NCBI GenBank assembly: GCA_001274695.2
Contig: LARU01000004.1
Span: forward strand, 558,001 to 622,000
DNA: 64,000 nucleotides
Reading direction: 5' to 3'
From: Azoarcus sp. PA01
GTDB lineage: Bacteria > Pseudomonadota > Gammaproteobacteria > Burkholderiales > Rhodocyclaceae
Below, piece after piece: positions 41,113-51,401 of this stretch. A program made the translations under genes and the position numbers. Positions within the stretch are counted from its first letter, which is position 1, and every line of letters begins with the position of its first letter. Under the pieces are notes generated by a model, which worked only from the letters and a program-made list of their open reading frames with translations, was not told the DNA's origin and searched no databases.

Positions 41113-42351
41113 ATGGCCGCCTGGGACCTGCTGTTCCGCCGCGTGCATCTGGCGACGTTCGCCGGCAACGAACCGTACGGCACGCTGCGGGATGGTGCGC
41201 TCGCGGTGCGAGCCGGGCGCATCGTATGGCTTGGCGCCGAACGCGACCTGCCGCGCGAAGCGCGTGCCGCCCAGGAAATCGACGGCGCCGGCGGCTGGCT
41301 GCTGCCGGGACTGATCGACTGCCACACCCATCTCGTTTATGCCGGCAACCGCGCGCAAGAGTTCGAGCTGCGCATGGAGGGCGCGAGCTACGAGGAGATC
41401 GCGCGCGCCGGCGGCGGCATCCGTGCGACGGTCGCGGCAACGCGGACCGCCAGCGAGGAAGCGCTGGTCACCGCGAGCCGGCCGCGTCTCGCGCGACTGA
41501 TCGCCGAAGGAGTCACGACGGTGGAGATCAAATCGGGCTACGGGCTGGAACTGTCCGCCGAGCGACGCATGCTGCGCGCGGCGCGTATGCTGGGAGAAAT
41601 CGCCCCGGTCCGCGTAACGACGACGTTCCTTGGCGCGCACGCGCTGCCGCCCGACTACGACGGACGCGCCGACGACTACATCGCCGAAGTCTGCGACGTG
41701 ATGCTGCCGGCACTGTACCGCGAAGGCCTCGTCGATGCCGTCGATGCGTTCTGCGAGCGCATCGCGTTCAGCCCGGCGCAAACCGAAGCGGTGTTCCGCG
41801 CAGCCCGTGCGCTCGGGCTGCCCGTCAGGCTGCATGCCGAGCAGCTCTCGGATTCGGGTGGTGCGGCGTTGGCGGCCCGCTACGGCGCGCTGTGCGCCGA
41901 TCATCTCGAACACCTCTCCGAAGCCGGTGCAGCGGCGCTCGCCGCGGCCGGCAGCGTCGCCGTGCTGCTGCCCGGGGCATTCTATTTCCTGCGCGAGACG
42001 CACCTTCCACCGGTCGCGCGGCTGCGCGCGCTCGGCGTGCCGATCGCGATCGCGACGGACTGCAACCCCGGCACTTCGCCGCTCAGTTCGCTGTTGCTCG
42101 CGGTCAACATGGCCTGCGTGCTGTTCCGCCTCCCTCCCACCGCGGCGCTCGCCGGCGTCACGCGCAACGCGGCCCGCGCGCTCGGGCGCAGCGACGACCT
42201 CGGCACGCTGGAGGCGGGAAAACTCGCGGATCTCGGCCTGTGGCACGTCGATACCCCGGCCGAGCTGTGCTACCACCTCGGCTACAACCCGCTCGCATTG
42301 CGCGTGTTCGGCGGACAAATCAGCGGAGCAAGTGATGCCGCACAACGATGA
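41113..42351 (+). CDS. hutI: Imidazolonepropionase
   Basis: Amidohydrolase-superfamily enzyme that opens imidazolonepropionate to N-formimino-L-glutamate. The 412 residues show the metal site [16 protein letters not shown] near residue 70, [46 protein letters not shown] and [16 protein letters not shown] at 41113 lies 4 bp after the hutU stop; the longer open frame to 41032 is inside hutU. Its end overlaps hutG by 17 nt. Confidence 0.96.
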   Translation: MAAWDLLFRRVHLATFAGNEPYGTLRDGALAVRAGRIVWLGAERDLPREARAAQEIDGAGGWLLPGLIDCHTHLVYAGNRAQEFELRMEGASYEEIARAGGGIRATVAATRTASEEALVTASRPRLARLIAEGVTTVEIKSGYGLELSAERRMLRAARMLGEIAPVRVTTTFLGAHALPPDYDGRADDYIAEVCDVMLPALYREGLVDAVDAFCERIAFSPAQTEAVFRAARALGLPVRLHAEQLSDSGGAALAARYGALCADHLEHLSEAGAAALAAAGSVAVLLPGAFYFLRETHLPPVARLRALGVPIAIATDCNPGTSPLSSLLLAVNMACVLFRLPPTAALAGVTRNAARALGRSDDLGTLEAGKLADLGLWHVDTPAELCYHLGYNPLALRVFGGQISGASDAAQR

Positions 42352-43315
42352 GGAAAATCGGGAGCCGTGGCGCGGCCGCACCGACGTGCACGAAGGCCCG
42401 CGGGCATTGCGCTGGCACCAGTGCGTCACGATGCTGCCGCCGCACGCACCCCCCGGCATCGCGCTGCTCGGTTTCCCGTGCGACCTCGGCGTGCGGCGCA
42501 ACCACGGCCGCCCCGGAGCCGCCGAAGGCCCTGGGACGCTGCGCCGCGCGCTCGCGAACCTCGGGTGGCACGGGGCACGGCCGGTGTACGACGCCGGCGA
42601 TGCGGGCGCCCGCACGCCCGGATCCGGCGAGCAGACGCTCGAGACGATGCAGGCCGGCTACGCTGAACGCATCGCGACGCTGCTCGACGCGGGGCATGTG
42701 CCGATCGGCCTCGGCGGCGGCCACGAGATCGCGTGGGCAGCCTGGCAGGGGCTTGCCCTGCATGCGGCCCGCCAACCGGATCCTCCGCGCATCGGCATTC
42801 TCAACGTCGACGCCCATTTCGACCTGCGCGCGGCGCCCGCGGGCAATTCTGGCACGCCCTTCCGCCAGATCGCCGAAGACTGCTCGGCCCGCGGCTGGAA
42901 ATTCCGCTACTGCGTGCTGGGAATCGCCGAAGCGGCGAACACTGCCGCGTTGTTCGACCGCGCCCGCGCGCTCGGCGTCACGTTTCGCCTCGACGAGGAA
43001 ATGGGCGTGCGCGATCTCGATCCGATCGCCGACACGGTGCGCGATTTCCTCGCCGGCATCGACTGGCTCTACCTGACGCTGTGCCTCGACGCGCTGCCGG
43101 GGGGGTGCGCGCCCGGTGTCAGCGCTCCGGCGACGCTCGGCGTCGAACCGGCCGTCGTCGAGGCGGTGATCGGCATCGCCGCCTCGAGCGGCAAGCTGCG
43201 CGTCGCCGACGTCGCCGAACTGAACCCTTCCGTCGACTCCGACGCCCGGACCGCGCGTCTGGCCGCACGCCTCGTCTGGCGGATCGCGCGCGAGATCGAC
43301 CGTCACCGGAGCTGA
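42335..43315 (+). CDS. hutG: Formimidoylglutamase
   Basis: Arginase-superfamily enzyme that hydrolyses N-formimino-L-glutamate to glutamate and formamide, closing the hutHUIG route. The 326 residues show [21 protein letters not shown], the manganese ligands GGGHEIAW and NVDAHFDLR, and [10 protein letters not shown]. The final metal motif, usually DLD (TIDLDVLP), reads TLCLDALP here, so the first Asp is a Cys. This may be a subfamily feature. Starts at 42335 inside the end of hutI, implying translational coupling. Confidence 0.92.
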   Translation: MPHNDEENREPWRGRTDVHEGPRALRWHQCVTMLPPHAPPGIALLGFPCDLGVRRNHGRPGAAEGPGTLRRALANLGWHGARPVYDAGDAGARTPGSGEQTLETMQAGYAERIATLLDAGHVPIGLGGGHEIAWAAWQGLALHAARQPDPPRIGILNVDAHFDLRAAPAGNSGTPFRQIAEDCSARGWKFRYCVLGIAEAANTAALFDRARALGVTFRLDEEMGVRDLDPIADTVRDFLAGIDWLYLTLCLDALPGGCAPGVSAPATLGVEPAVVEAVIGIAASSGKLRVADVAELNPSVDSDARTARLAARLVWRIAREIDRHRS

Positions 43316-43464
43316 GGTACCGTCTTGCCTGCGTGTTCCCCGGGCGCGATTGAGCCAAGCGGCACCGGCGGGATTTCGGTACGATGCGCTTCATTCGTGA
43401 AGCGCCCCGTCACGCTCGACGGATCGGCGCCTATTCCCTTTTCCGCTGCCCGCACCAGAATCCC

Positions 43465-45324
43465 ATGACTTCCCCCATCGAAAGCTTCGCCCAACTCGAT
43501 CTCCGTGCACCGCTGCTCGATGCGCTGTCCGAAATCGGCTATGAAACGCCGTCGCCGATCCAGGCGGTCTGCATTCCGCATCTGCTCGCCGGCCACGACC
43601 TGCTCGGCGAAGCGCAGACCGGCACCGGCAAGACCGCCGCGTTCGCGCTGCCGCTGCTCGACCGCCTCGATCTCAGCGTGAAGAATCCGCAGGTGCTCGT
43701 GCTCGCGCCGACCCGCGAACTCGCGATCCAGGTCGCCGAAGCTTTCCAGCGTTATGCGAAGAACCTGCCCGGTTTCCACGTGCTGCCGGTGTACGGCGGC
43801 CAGAGCATGGTCGTGCAGCTGCGCCAGCTCGCCCGCGGCGCGCATGTCATCGTCGGCACGCCGGGCCGCGTCATGGACCACATCGAGCGCAAGAGCCTCA
43901 ATCTCGACAGCCTGACGACGCTGGTGCTCGACGAAGCCGACGAGATGCTGCGCATGGGCTTCATCGACGACGTCGAATGGATCCTGCAGCACACGCCGGC
44001 CGAGCGGCAGACGGCGCTGTTCTCGGCGACGATGCCCGACGCGATCCGCCGCGTCGCGCACCGCTACCTGCGCGACCCGCGCGAAGTCAAGATCAAGACC
44101 AGCACGACCACGGTCGCCGCGATCCGCCAGCGCTACTGCCAGGTCAGCGTCGCGCACAAGCTCGACGCGCTGACGCGCATCCTCGAAGTCGAGGAGGATT
44201 TCGACGCCGCGATCATCTTCGTCCGCACCAAGACCGCGACCGTCGAGCTGGCCGACAAGCTCGAAGCGCGCGGCTACTCGGCCGCCGCGCTGAACGGCGA
44301 CATGACGCAGCAGCTGCGCGAGCGCGTCATCGAACAGCTCAAGGGCGGTCAGCTCGACATCGTCGTCGCGACCGACGTTGCGGCGCGCGGCCTCGACGTG
44401 TCGCGCATCAGCCACGTCATCAACTACGACATCCCGTACGACACCGAAGCGTATGTGCATCGCATCGGCCGCACGGGGCGCGCCGGTCGCACCGGCAGCG
44501 CGATCCTGTTCGTCGCGCCGCGCGAGATACGCATGCTGAAAGTCATCGAACGCGCGACCCGCCAGCCGATCGAGGCGCTGCAACTGCCGTCGCGCGAAGC
44601 GGTCGCGGACAAGCGGGTCGCCGCATTCCGCCAGCAAGTCGCCGAAGTGCTCGAATCCGAAGACCTCGCGTTCTTCCGCGACGTCGTCGCCGGCATCGAA
44701 TCGACCCACGAAGCCGGACTCGACGACATCGCCGCCGCGCTCGCTTTCCTCGCGCAGCGCGAGCGCCCGCTGCAGCTGCCGGAGTCGAAAGGTCCCGACA
44801 TCGCGCGCCTCCCCGAACCGCGACGCGAACCGGGCGCCGAGCGCGCGCCGCGCGAAAACCGCGAGAAAATCCTCGAACGCCGACGCGAGTTTTCCGAGGG
44901 CAATCTGCAGCGCTACCGCATCGACGTCGGCCGCAACCAGCAGGCGACGCCGAAGGACATCGTCGGCGCGATCGCCAACGAGGCCGGCATCGAAAGCCGC
45001 TATATCGGGCAGATCAACCTCTACGAGGACTACAGCACCGTCGAACTGCCGAGCGCCCTGCCGCACGACGTCCTCGACATCCTGCGCCGGGTGCGCGTAC
45101 GCCAGCACCAGCTGAACATCCGCCCGCTCGACGCCGAGGAAGCAAAGCGCGACGCCGCCCGCGTACGCCCGGGCCCTCCTCGTCCCGGCGCTGCGCCGCG
45201 TCACGCGGCCCCCGGAAGCAAGCCGCCTCGTCCCGGCAGCCCCGGCCCGAGATCCTTCAGCAGCGATAAGCGCGCGCCCTCCCCCGGCTTCAAGCCTGGC
45301 AAGAAAAAACCGCACGATCGCTGA
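43465..45324 (+). CDS. deaD: DEAD-box ATP-dependent RNA helicase, DeaD/CsdA type
   Basis: Cold-shock/ribosome-assembly RNA helicase. The 619 residues contain GEAQTGTGKTAAFALP, PTRELAIQV, GTPGRVMDH, LDEADEMLRMGF, SATMP, IIFVRTK, ATDVAARGLDV and HRIGRTGRAG. A DbpA-like RNA-binding domain follows (LQRYRIDVGRNQQATPKDIVGAIANEAGI...), and the tail is rich in Arg, Pro and Gly. ATG at 43465 is chosen over an open frame from 43384 because the family N-terminus (SFAQLDLRAPLLDALSEIGYETP) follows it. Independent of the hut operon, 149 bp away. Confidence 0.95.
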   Translation: MTSPIESFAQLDLRAPLLDALSEIGYETPSPIQAVCIPHLLAGHDLLGEAQTGTGKTAAFALPLLDRLDLSVKNPQVLVLAPTRELAIQVAEAFQRYAKNLPGFHVLPVYGGQSMVVQLRQLARGAHVIVGTPGRVMDHIERKSLNLDSLTTLVLDEADEMLRMGFIDDVEWILQHTPAERQTALFSATMPDAIRRVAHRYLRDPREVKIKTSTTTVAAIRQRYCQVSVAHKLDALTRILEVEEDFDAAIIFVRTKTATVELADKLEARGYSAAALNGDMTQQLRERVIEQLKGGQLDIVVATDVAARGLDVSRISHVINYDIPYDTEAYVHRIGRTGRAGRTGSAILFVAPREIRMLKVIERATRQPIEALQLPSREAVADKRVAAFRQQVAEVLESEDLAFFRDVVAGIESTHEAGLDDIAAALAFLAQRERPLQLPESKGPDIARLPEPRREPGAERAPRENREKILERRREFSEGNLQRYRIDVGRNQQATPKDIVGAIANEAGIESRYIGQINLYEDYSTVELPSALPHDVLDILRRVRVRQHQLNIRPLDAEEAKRDAARVRPGPPRPGAAPRHAAPGSKPPRPGSPGPRSFSSDKRAPSPGFKPGKKKPHDR

Positions 45325-45391
45325 ATCGACTGCGCCGCCAGCCGCGGTGTGCAGGCGTGTTGGGCGCAGGGTAGAATGCGCCACCCATCGC

Positions 45392-45476
45392 GCCGGGGTG
45401 GTGAAATCGGTATACACAGCGGACTTAAAATCCGCCGCCTTCGGGCTTACGGGTTCAAGTCCCGTCCCCGGCACCA
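45392..45476 (+). tRNA. tRNA-Leu (anticodon TAA)
   Basis: Class II tRNA of 85 nt including encoded CCA: acceptor GCCGGGG/CCCCGGC, anticodon stem GCGGA-CTTAAAA-TCCGC with TAA anticodon, a long variable arm and T-loop GTTCAAGTC. A TAGAAT at 45372-45377 is a candidate -10 element. Confidence 0.95.
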
Positions 45477-45516
45477 GCGAGCGCGCTGTGCGTGATTTTC
45501 TCCAGGACTGCCTGCG

Positions 45517-45960
45517 GTGATCGTTCTGAACCTTTGCTGCGACCACGAGCACCTGTTCGAAGGCTGGTTCGGCTCGGCTGCCGCGTTCGAAACCCAGCGT
45601 GAGCGCGGACAGGTCGTCTGTCCCGTTTGCGGGTCGGCATCGATCAGCCGGCGTCCGAGCGCTCCGTACCTCAACACCGGCTCGGTGCCGCCCGCGGCTC
45701 CGGTACCGCGCTCCTCGCCGCGCCCTGCAACGCCCCAGCAGATGGACGCGGTCGCCACGGCCGTGGCGATGCTGCGCCGCTTCGGCAAGGAGTCGGAGGA
45801 CGTCGGCGAGCGGTTTGTCGAGGAAGCGCGCCGCATCCACTACGGCGAAAGCGAAGCGCGCAACATCAAAGGGAAAGCATCGCACGACGACATCGGGGAA
45901 CTGATCGACGAAGGCATCATGGTGCTGCCCGTGCCGCCCGACGACGAAGCGTTGCACTGA
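45517..45960 (+). CDS. DUF1178 family protein
   Basis: The 147 residues start at GTG 45517 (MIVLNLCCDHEHLFEGWFGSAAAFE), with a short zinc-ribbon-like N-terminal part (CDHEHLFEGWF... VVCPVCGS), a proline-rich linker, and a helical C-terminus (EARRIHYGESEARNIKGKASHDDIGELIDEGI). I recognise the DUF1178 family, common in alpha- and betaproteobacteria; its role is unknown. It follows tRNA-Leu by 40 bp. Confidence 0.85.
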   Translation: MIVLNLCCDHEHLFEGWFGSAAAFETQRERGQVVCPVCGSASISRRPSAPYLNTGSVPPAAPVPRSSPRPATPQQMDAVATAVAMLRRFGKESEDVGERFVEEARRIHYGESEARNIKGKASHDDIGELIDEGIMVLPVPPDDEALH

Positions 45961-45988
45961 CCCCTGCCGGCCCGCTGCCCGTGGGGCG

Positions 45989-47191
45989 TCAACAGCGGGC
46001 GTGAATCAGCGGCACCCACATTTCCTGCGGCGACAGTCCGCCATGCACGCCGATCATCCGGTGCGCGTGTTCGCCGGGCATCCTGTCCGTGATCGTCCAG
46101 CCGGGTTCCATCAGCAGCGCATGGCTGCCGAGGCGTTCGCGCAACTGCCGGTGTCGCGGCCCCGGCCCGAAAAACCCGCTGCGCAGCAGGTCCCGCGAAC
46201 GCACCAGCACCGCCTTGCCTGGCAGTTCCGCCCCGACGAACGCGCGAAAATCGTCCTCCGCCCCGTGGCGAAGCTCGCACAGCGCGGCCCGACGTTCGCC
46301 GAACAATGGTCCGGCGAGCATTGCCGCGGCGTCCGTGAACCGTTCGAAGCGGATCACGCGCTCCGCAGGCGAATCGATGAAGCCGTGGTCCGCGCTCGCG
46401 ACGACGTCGACGCCAGTTCCGCCCAGGTCATCGAGCAAGGCGGCGAACGCCGCATCAATATGGCGAAACTGCGCGATGGTCTCGTCGGACTCGCAGCCGT
46501 GTGCATGACTGAGCGCATCGAACACCGGATAGTAGGCGTGGATATAGCCCCCTGCTGCGCTCTTCAGCGCCCTTGCTGCCGTCGCTATCGCAGCGACCAT
46601 TCCCTGGAGCCCGCGATACGCGACGATCTCGGCCCCGCGTCCGTGCCTCGCCGAGAACGGCGAATGCGCGAGACTGCGCGGATTGACGTAAATCGACTTG
46701 CGCCTGCGGTTCTGGAACAGGCTCGGATACGGAAAGAGGCGCTCCGACGCCATCGCGCCCCGAATGAGTCCGCCCGAACGTTTCCTCATCGGCAACGGTG
46801 CGACGACCCCGCCGAACCGCTTGTCGTGGATTAACCAGCCGGTCAATCCATGGCGGGCCGGCGCCAGCCCGGTGAGCGTGGTCGTTACTGCGCTCGCCGT
46901 CGTGCTCGGAAAAACCGAAGTCAGCCGTCGCTGGCGGTGCGCGAGCAACGCGCTTCCCGCTCCAAAACGCTGCAGGAACGCGTCACCGAGGCCGTCAATG
47001 AGCAGGAACACCAGCACCGGCGCGGGTTCGTCCTGCGCGAAATCGACGCGCTCCTCGCTTGGTACCGCCCAGCGCTGGCCATCAAGAAAGGCACGGATCG
47101 CGCCGACGACGCCATACAGGCCATTCGCCCCGTAATCGGGCACGACAGCGGCACGCGGCAACGAAAATGGAATGTTTCGGCAGGCGGGCAT
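45989..47191 (-). CDS. Alkaline phosphatase/phosphodiesterase superfamily protein
   Basis: The 400-residue cytoplasmic protein has the two-metal hydrolase signature: LIDGLGD, the likely nucleophile Thr in VFPSTTASAVTT, FDALSHAHG, ASADHGFID and GVHGGLSPQEM. It resembles type I phosphodiesterase/nucleotide pyrophosphatase family members and phosphopentomutase-like folds, but the substrate is unclear. No signal peptide is present, unusual for alkaline phosphatases but normal for this subfamily. Convergent with DUF1178; located downstream of tRNA-Gly. Confidence 0.82.
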   Translation of the reverse strand: MPACRNIPFSLPRAAVVPDYGANGLYGVVGAIRAFLDGQRWAVPSEERVDFAQDEPAPVLVFLLIDGLGDAFLQRFGAGSALLAHRQRRLTSVFPSTTASAVTTTLTGLAPARHGLTGWLIHDKRFGGVVAPLPMRKRSGGLIRGAMASERLFPYPSLFQNRRRKSIYVNPRSLAHSPFSARHGRGAEIVAYRGLQGMVAAIATAARALKSAAGGYIHAYYPVFDALSHAHGCESDETIAQFRHIDAAFAALLDDLGGTGVDVVASADHGFIDSPAERVIRFERFTDAAAMLAGPLFGERRAALCELRHGAEDDFRAFVGAELPGKAVLVRSRDLLRSGFFGPGPRHRQLRERLGSHALLMEPGWTITDRMPGEHAHRMIGVHGGLSPQEMWVPLIHARC

Positions 47192-47208
47192 GGCCAGAGC
47201 CGGTAAAC

Positions 47209-47244
47209 GACAAAAGGAAGGTGCGCTCGCACCTTCCTTTTGTC
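47209..47244 (-). terminator. Perfect 16-bp hairpin after tRNA-Gly
   Basis: Perfect inverted repeat: 16-nt arms at 47209-47224 and 47229-47244 with a 4-nt loop. On the minus strand the 3' arm ends CCTTCCTTTTGTC, so it works as an intrinsic terminator for the tRNA transcript. It lies 18 bp before the start of the downstream phosphatase gene. Confidence 0.7.
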
Positions 47245-47250
47245 AATTTC

Positions 47251-47326
47251 TGGAGCGGGAAACGAGTCTCGAACTCGCGACCTCAACCTTGGCAAGGTTG
47301 CGCTCTACCAACTGAGCTATTCCCGC
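47251..47326 (-). tRNA. tRNA-Gly (anticodon GCC)
   Basis: 76 nt including encoded CCA: acceptor GCGGGAA/TTCCCGC, D-arm TAGCTCAGTTGGTAGAGC, anticodon arm CAACC-TTGCCAA-GGTTG with GCC, T-arm GAGTTCGAGACTC. Fully paired and canonical. Confidence 0.97.
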
Positions 47327-47335
47327 ATGTACTTC

Positions 47336-47400
47336 TGGAGGCGCACCGGAATCGGACCGATATGCCCGGCTTTGCAGGCCGTACAAATCAGTATTGGCGC
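47336..47400 (-). pseudogene. Decayed tRNA-Cys(GCA)-like sequence
   Basis: Nine bases upstream of tRNA-Gly on the same strand lies a sequence with a GCA anticodon arm (CGGC-CTGCAAA-GCCG), a T-arm (ATCGG-TCCGATT-CCGGT) and a GCGCCTCCA 3' end, all as in tRNA-Cys. The 5' acceptor strand (GCGCCAA) does not pair with the 3' strand, the D-arm is disrupted and the whole is about 65 nt instead of 74. The T-loop has C instead of U55. I read it as a broken tRNA-Cys from a Cys-Gly tandem. Confidence 0.5.
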
Positions 47401-48843
<1,443 letters not shown>

Positions 48844-48892
48844 ATGGTCGCGCCGCGGATAGCCACGCCGACCGTTTTCAATGGAGGATGCC

Positions 48893-49738
48893 GTGCCCCT
48901 CGAACAACTCTCGTCGCAGAAATGCTTCGGCGGCTGGCTGCAGCGCTTGCGGCACCGCTCGACGGCGCTCGCCGGCGACACCGTATTCGCGGTCTATCTG
49001 CCGCCGCAGGCCGAGCAGGGCAAGAAGCTGCCGGTGCTGTACTGGCTGTCGGGGCTGACCTGCACCGACGAGAATTTCATGCAGAAAGCCGGCGCACAGC
49101 GCCTCGCCGCCGAGCTCGGGCTGATCCTCGTCGCGCCCGACACGAGCCCGCGCGGCCCCGACGTGCCGGGTGACCCCGACGGCGCCTGGGATTTCGGCCT
49201 CGGCGCAGGCTTCTATCTCGATGCGACCGAAGCACCGTGGTCCCGGCACTACCGGATGCACGAGTTCGTCGTCGATGAACTGCCGGCGCTCGTCGAGGCG
49301 CACTTTCCCGCCTCCGACCGGCGTGCCATCAGTGGCCACTCGATGGGCGGGCACGGCGCGCTCGTCTGCGCGTTGAAGAACCCCGGGCGCTACCGCTCGG
49401 TCTCGGCGTTCGCGCCGATCGCCAATCCGACGCACTGCCCGTGGGGCGAAAAAGCCTTCTCGCGCTATCTCGGCGCGGATCGTACACGCTGGCGCGAATG
49501 GGATGCGAGCGAGCTGATCGGCCAGGCGCGCGAAACGCTGCCGATCCTCGTCGATCAGGGCGACCGTGACGCATTCCTCGTCGAGCAGCTCAAGCCCGCA
49601 GTGCTCGAAGCTGCCGCGCGCGCGGCAAACTATCCGCTGACGCTACGCATCCAGCCCGGCTACGACCACAGCTATTACTTCATCGCGAGTTTCATCGACG
49701 ACCACTTGCGCCATCATGCCGCCGCGCTTGGCGGGTGA
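48893..49738 (+). CDS. fghA: S-formylglutathione hydrolase
   Basis: Esterase-D-type serine hydrolase that releases formate and glutathione. The 281 residues show [34 protein letters not shown], the nucleophile elbow [10 protein letters not shown], the acid in DQGDRDAFL and the catalytic His in [16 protein letters not shown] at 48893 is preferred because GGAGG ends five nt before it and the length then fits the family; an in-frame ATG at 48881 overlaps that ribosome-binding site. Confidence 0.94.
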   Translation: MPLEQLSSQKCFGGWLQRLRHRSTALAGDTVFAVYLPPQAEQGKKLPVLYWLSGLTCTDENFMQKAGAQRLAAELGLILVAPDTSPRGPDVPGDPDGAWDFGLGAGFYLDATEAPWSRHYRMHEFVVDELPALVEAHFPASDRRAISGHSMGGHGALVCALKNPGRYRSVSAFAPIANPTHCPWGEKAFSRYLGADRTRWREWDASELIGQARETLPILVDQGDRDAFLVEQLKPAVLEAAARAANYPLTLRIQPGYDHSYYFIASFIDDHLRHHAAALGG

Positions 49739-49909
49739 ATTCCGGAACGCTCAAGGAGCTGGGGACCTGGACCGCCGAGGCGGACAAGGTGCTCGTGTTC
49801 TAGGAGGAGCTCCGTGTGCTTCAAGCATTTTTTCCAAGGGGATTTGAAATGAGCACCGCGGTGCGCCGCACCTTCGCCGCCGCGGTGAACCGGCGTCCCC
49901 TCGGGCTTG
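49739..49909. other. Rearrangement scar with short coding-like fragments
   Basis: The plus strand after fghA reads SGTLKELGTWTAEADKVLVF then a stop at about 49802, looking like a C-terminal gene fragment I cannot identify. An AT-richer patch and a tiny open frame from ATG 49849 (MSTAVRRTFAAAVNRR, 28 codons) follow. None forms a complete gene; together they suggest joined gene ends. Confidence 0.4.
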
Positions 49910-50014
49910 GAGGTGGTCGGGGCGGTTCAGCGTGAGCAGGCCGACGCGGCCCCGGCGCTCGGCCAGGACCAGCGGTTCGGCAAGTTTGTCCTTTGAATCG
50001 TGGCGGTCGGACAC
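49910..50014 (-). pseudogene. 5' remnant of an enoyl-CoA hydratase/isomerase gene
   Basis: From a GTG at 50014 with GGGAG upstream, the minus strand encodes SDRHDSKDKLAEPLVLAERRGRVGLLTLNRPDHL, matching the N-terminus of crotonase-family hydratases up to the LNRPD motif. It then changes abruptly to Arg/Gly-rich nonsense. Only about 35 of ~260 codons remain. Located 30 bp after the ABC ATPase gene and co-directional with the paa operon, it was probably the operon's last gene (a paaF/paaG-type hydratase is a reasonable guess). Confidence 0.6.
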
Positions 50015-50043
50015 GGCATTTCTCCCGTTTTTCGTGACGGGCA

Positions 50044-51390
50044 TCACATGCCCAGATAGGCCTTCTTCACCTGCTCGTCGTGCAGCAGCTCGGGACCCGG
50101 CCCGCTGAGGATCGTGTGGCCGGTCTCGACGACGTAGCCGATGTCGGCGATCGCCAATGCGGCGTGCGCGTTCTGCTCGACGAGGAAGATCGTGATCCCG
50201 TCGGCCTTCAGGCGCCGGATGACGCGGAAGATCTCCTCGACGAGCAGCGGAGCGAGGCCCATTGAAGGCTCGTCGAGGAGCAGCAGCTTGGGGCGCCCCA
50301 TCAGCGCGCGCGCCATCGCGAGCATCTGCTGCTGCCCGCCGGAGAGCGTCCCCGCGGGCAGCGCGCGCTTCTCCTTCAGGATCGGGAAGATGCCGTACAT
50401 GCGCTCGAGGTCCTGCTCGATCTCGCGATCATGGCGGACGTAGGCACCCAGGCGCAGGTTGTCCTCGATGCTCATCGGGCCGAACACCTGCCGCCCTTCG
50501 GGCACCTGGCAGATGCCGGCACGCACGCGCTTTTCCGGCGCGAGGCGGGTGATGTCGTCGCCGCCGAAGCGCACGACGCCGCCGGACGCCGGCTGCACGC
50601 CGGAGATCGTGCGCAGCAGCGTCGTCTTGCCGGCGCCGTTGGCGCCGACCAGCGCGACGAGCTGGCCCTGCTTCACGTCGAGGTCGATGCCGTGCAACGC
50701 CTGGATGCGGCCGTAGTGCGACGTTAGGCCGCGGATTTCGAGGACGGTCTCGCGCACCGGCTGCGGCGCGGGCACGAAGGACGTGCTCTCGCGCCGCCCG
50801 CCGAGGCCGACCGGCTCGGGCGCGAGCGCGATGATGCGCGCCTTCAGCGTGTCGAGGTCGCCGCGCGAGCGGACGCCGAACAGCGGGTCCTCGTCGGCGG
50901 CGAAGGCCGCGTCGATGCGCTCCCAGTCCTCGGGCTCCAGCGCACGCCGCGCGGCGGGAATGACCGCCGTCTCCTCCAGGCGCATGTGCTGGCGCAGGTG
51001 CTCGGCGAACTCGCGCAACGCGTCGAGGAAGGTCTGCTGCTCGCCGCGTTGGCCGTCGCGGAACGCCACCGCGAGGGCATGCACCCGGTCGCGGTGGGCC
51101 GGCCCGTCGCGGTGCTCGGCTTCGAGCCGCGCGATGGCCGCGGCGGCGGCGGGGTCGCGCCGGCGCAGGGCCGGGAACAGGAACTCGTCTTCCTTGCGGT
51201 GGTGGATGCGGTCGATGTACGCGTCCAGGTATTCGAGCAGCTCCACCGTCGTCGCTGCGGCGGCCTGCAGGTCGCGTCCTTCGCCCATCGCCTCGGCGAG
51301 CGCATCGAAGGCGGCGGCGACGCGCCACATGCCGCGATGCTCGGCCTGGATGATGTCGAGGGCGAGCATCCGCGATTCAAGAACTTCCAT
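50044..51390 (-). CDS. Hemerythrin-like domain fused to a LivF-type ABC ATPase
   Basis: One uninterrupted 448-residue frame. Residues ~8-170 form a hemerythrin/HHE four-helix domain with the full ligand set: His18 (QAEHRG), His63-xxx-Glu67 (IHHRKEDEFLFPAL), His93 (EAEHRDG) and His135-xxx-Glu139 (HMRLEETAVIPAARR). A linker (~175-215) leads to a complete LivF ATPase: VLEIRGLTSHYG, Walker A GANGAGKTT (249-257), LSGGQQQ (349-355), Walker B LLLLDEPSMG and C-terminal KKAYLGM. ATG at 51390 follows GGAGACGACC, so the fusion starts at a normal initiation site, 11 bp after livG. Normal LivF is about 235 residues. The HHE domain could bind a diiron centre and sense O2, NO or iron; that function is inferred. 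Confidence 0.92.
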   Translation of the reverse strand: MEVLESRMLALDIIQAEHRGMWRVAAAFDALAEAMGEGRDLQAAAATTVELLEYLDAYIDRIHHRKEDEFLFPALRRRDPAAAAAIARLEAEHRDGPAHRDRVHALAVAFRDGQRGEQQTFLDALREFAEHLRQHMRLEETAVIPAARRALEPEDWERIDAAFAADEDPLFGVRSRGDLDTLKARIIALAPEPVGLGGRRESTSFVPAPQPVRETVLEIRGLTSHYGRIQALHGIDLDVKQGQLVALVGANGAGKTTLLRTISGVQPASGGVVRFGGDDITRLAPEKRVRAGICQVPEGRQVFGPMSIEDNLRLGAYVRHDREIEQDLERMYGIFPILKEKRALPAGTLSGGQQQMLAMARALMGRPKLLLLDEPSMGLAPLLVEEIFRVIRRLKADGITIFLVEQNAHAALAIADIGYVVETGHTILSGPGPELLHDEQVKKAYLGM

Positions 51391-51401
51391 GGTCGTCTCC
51401 T

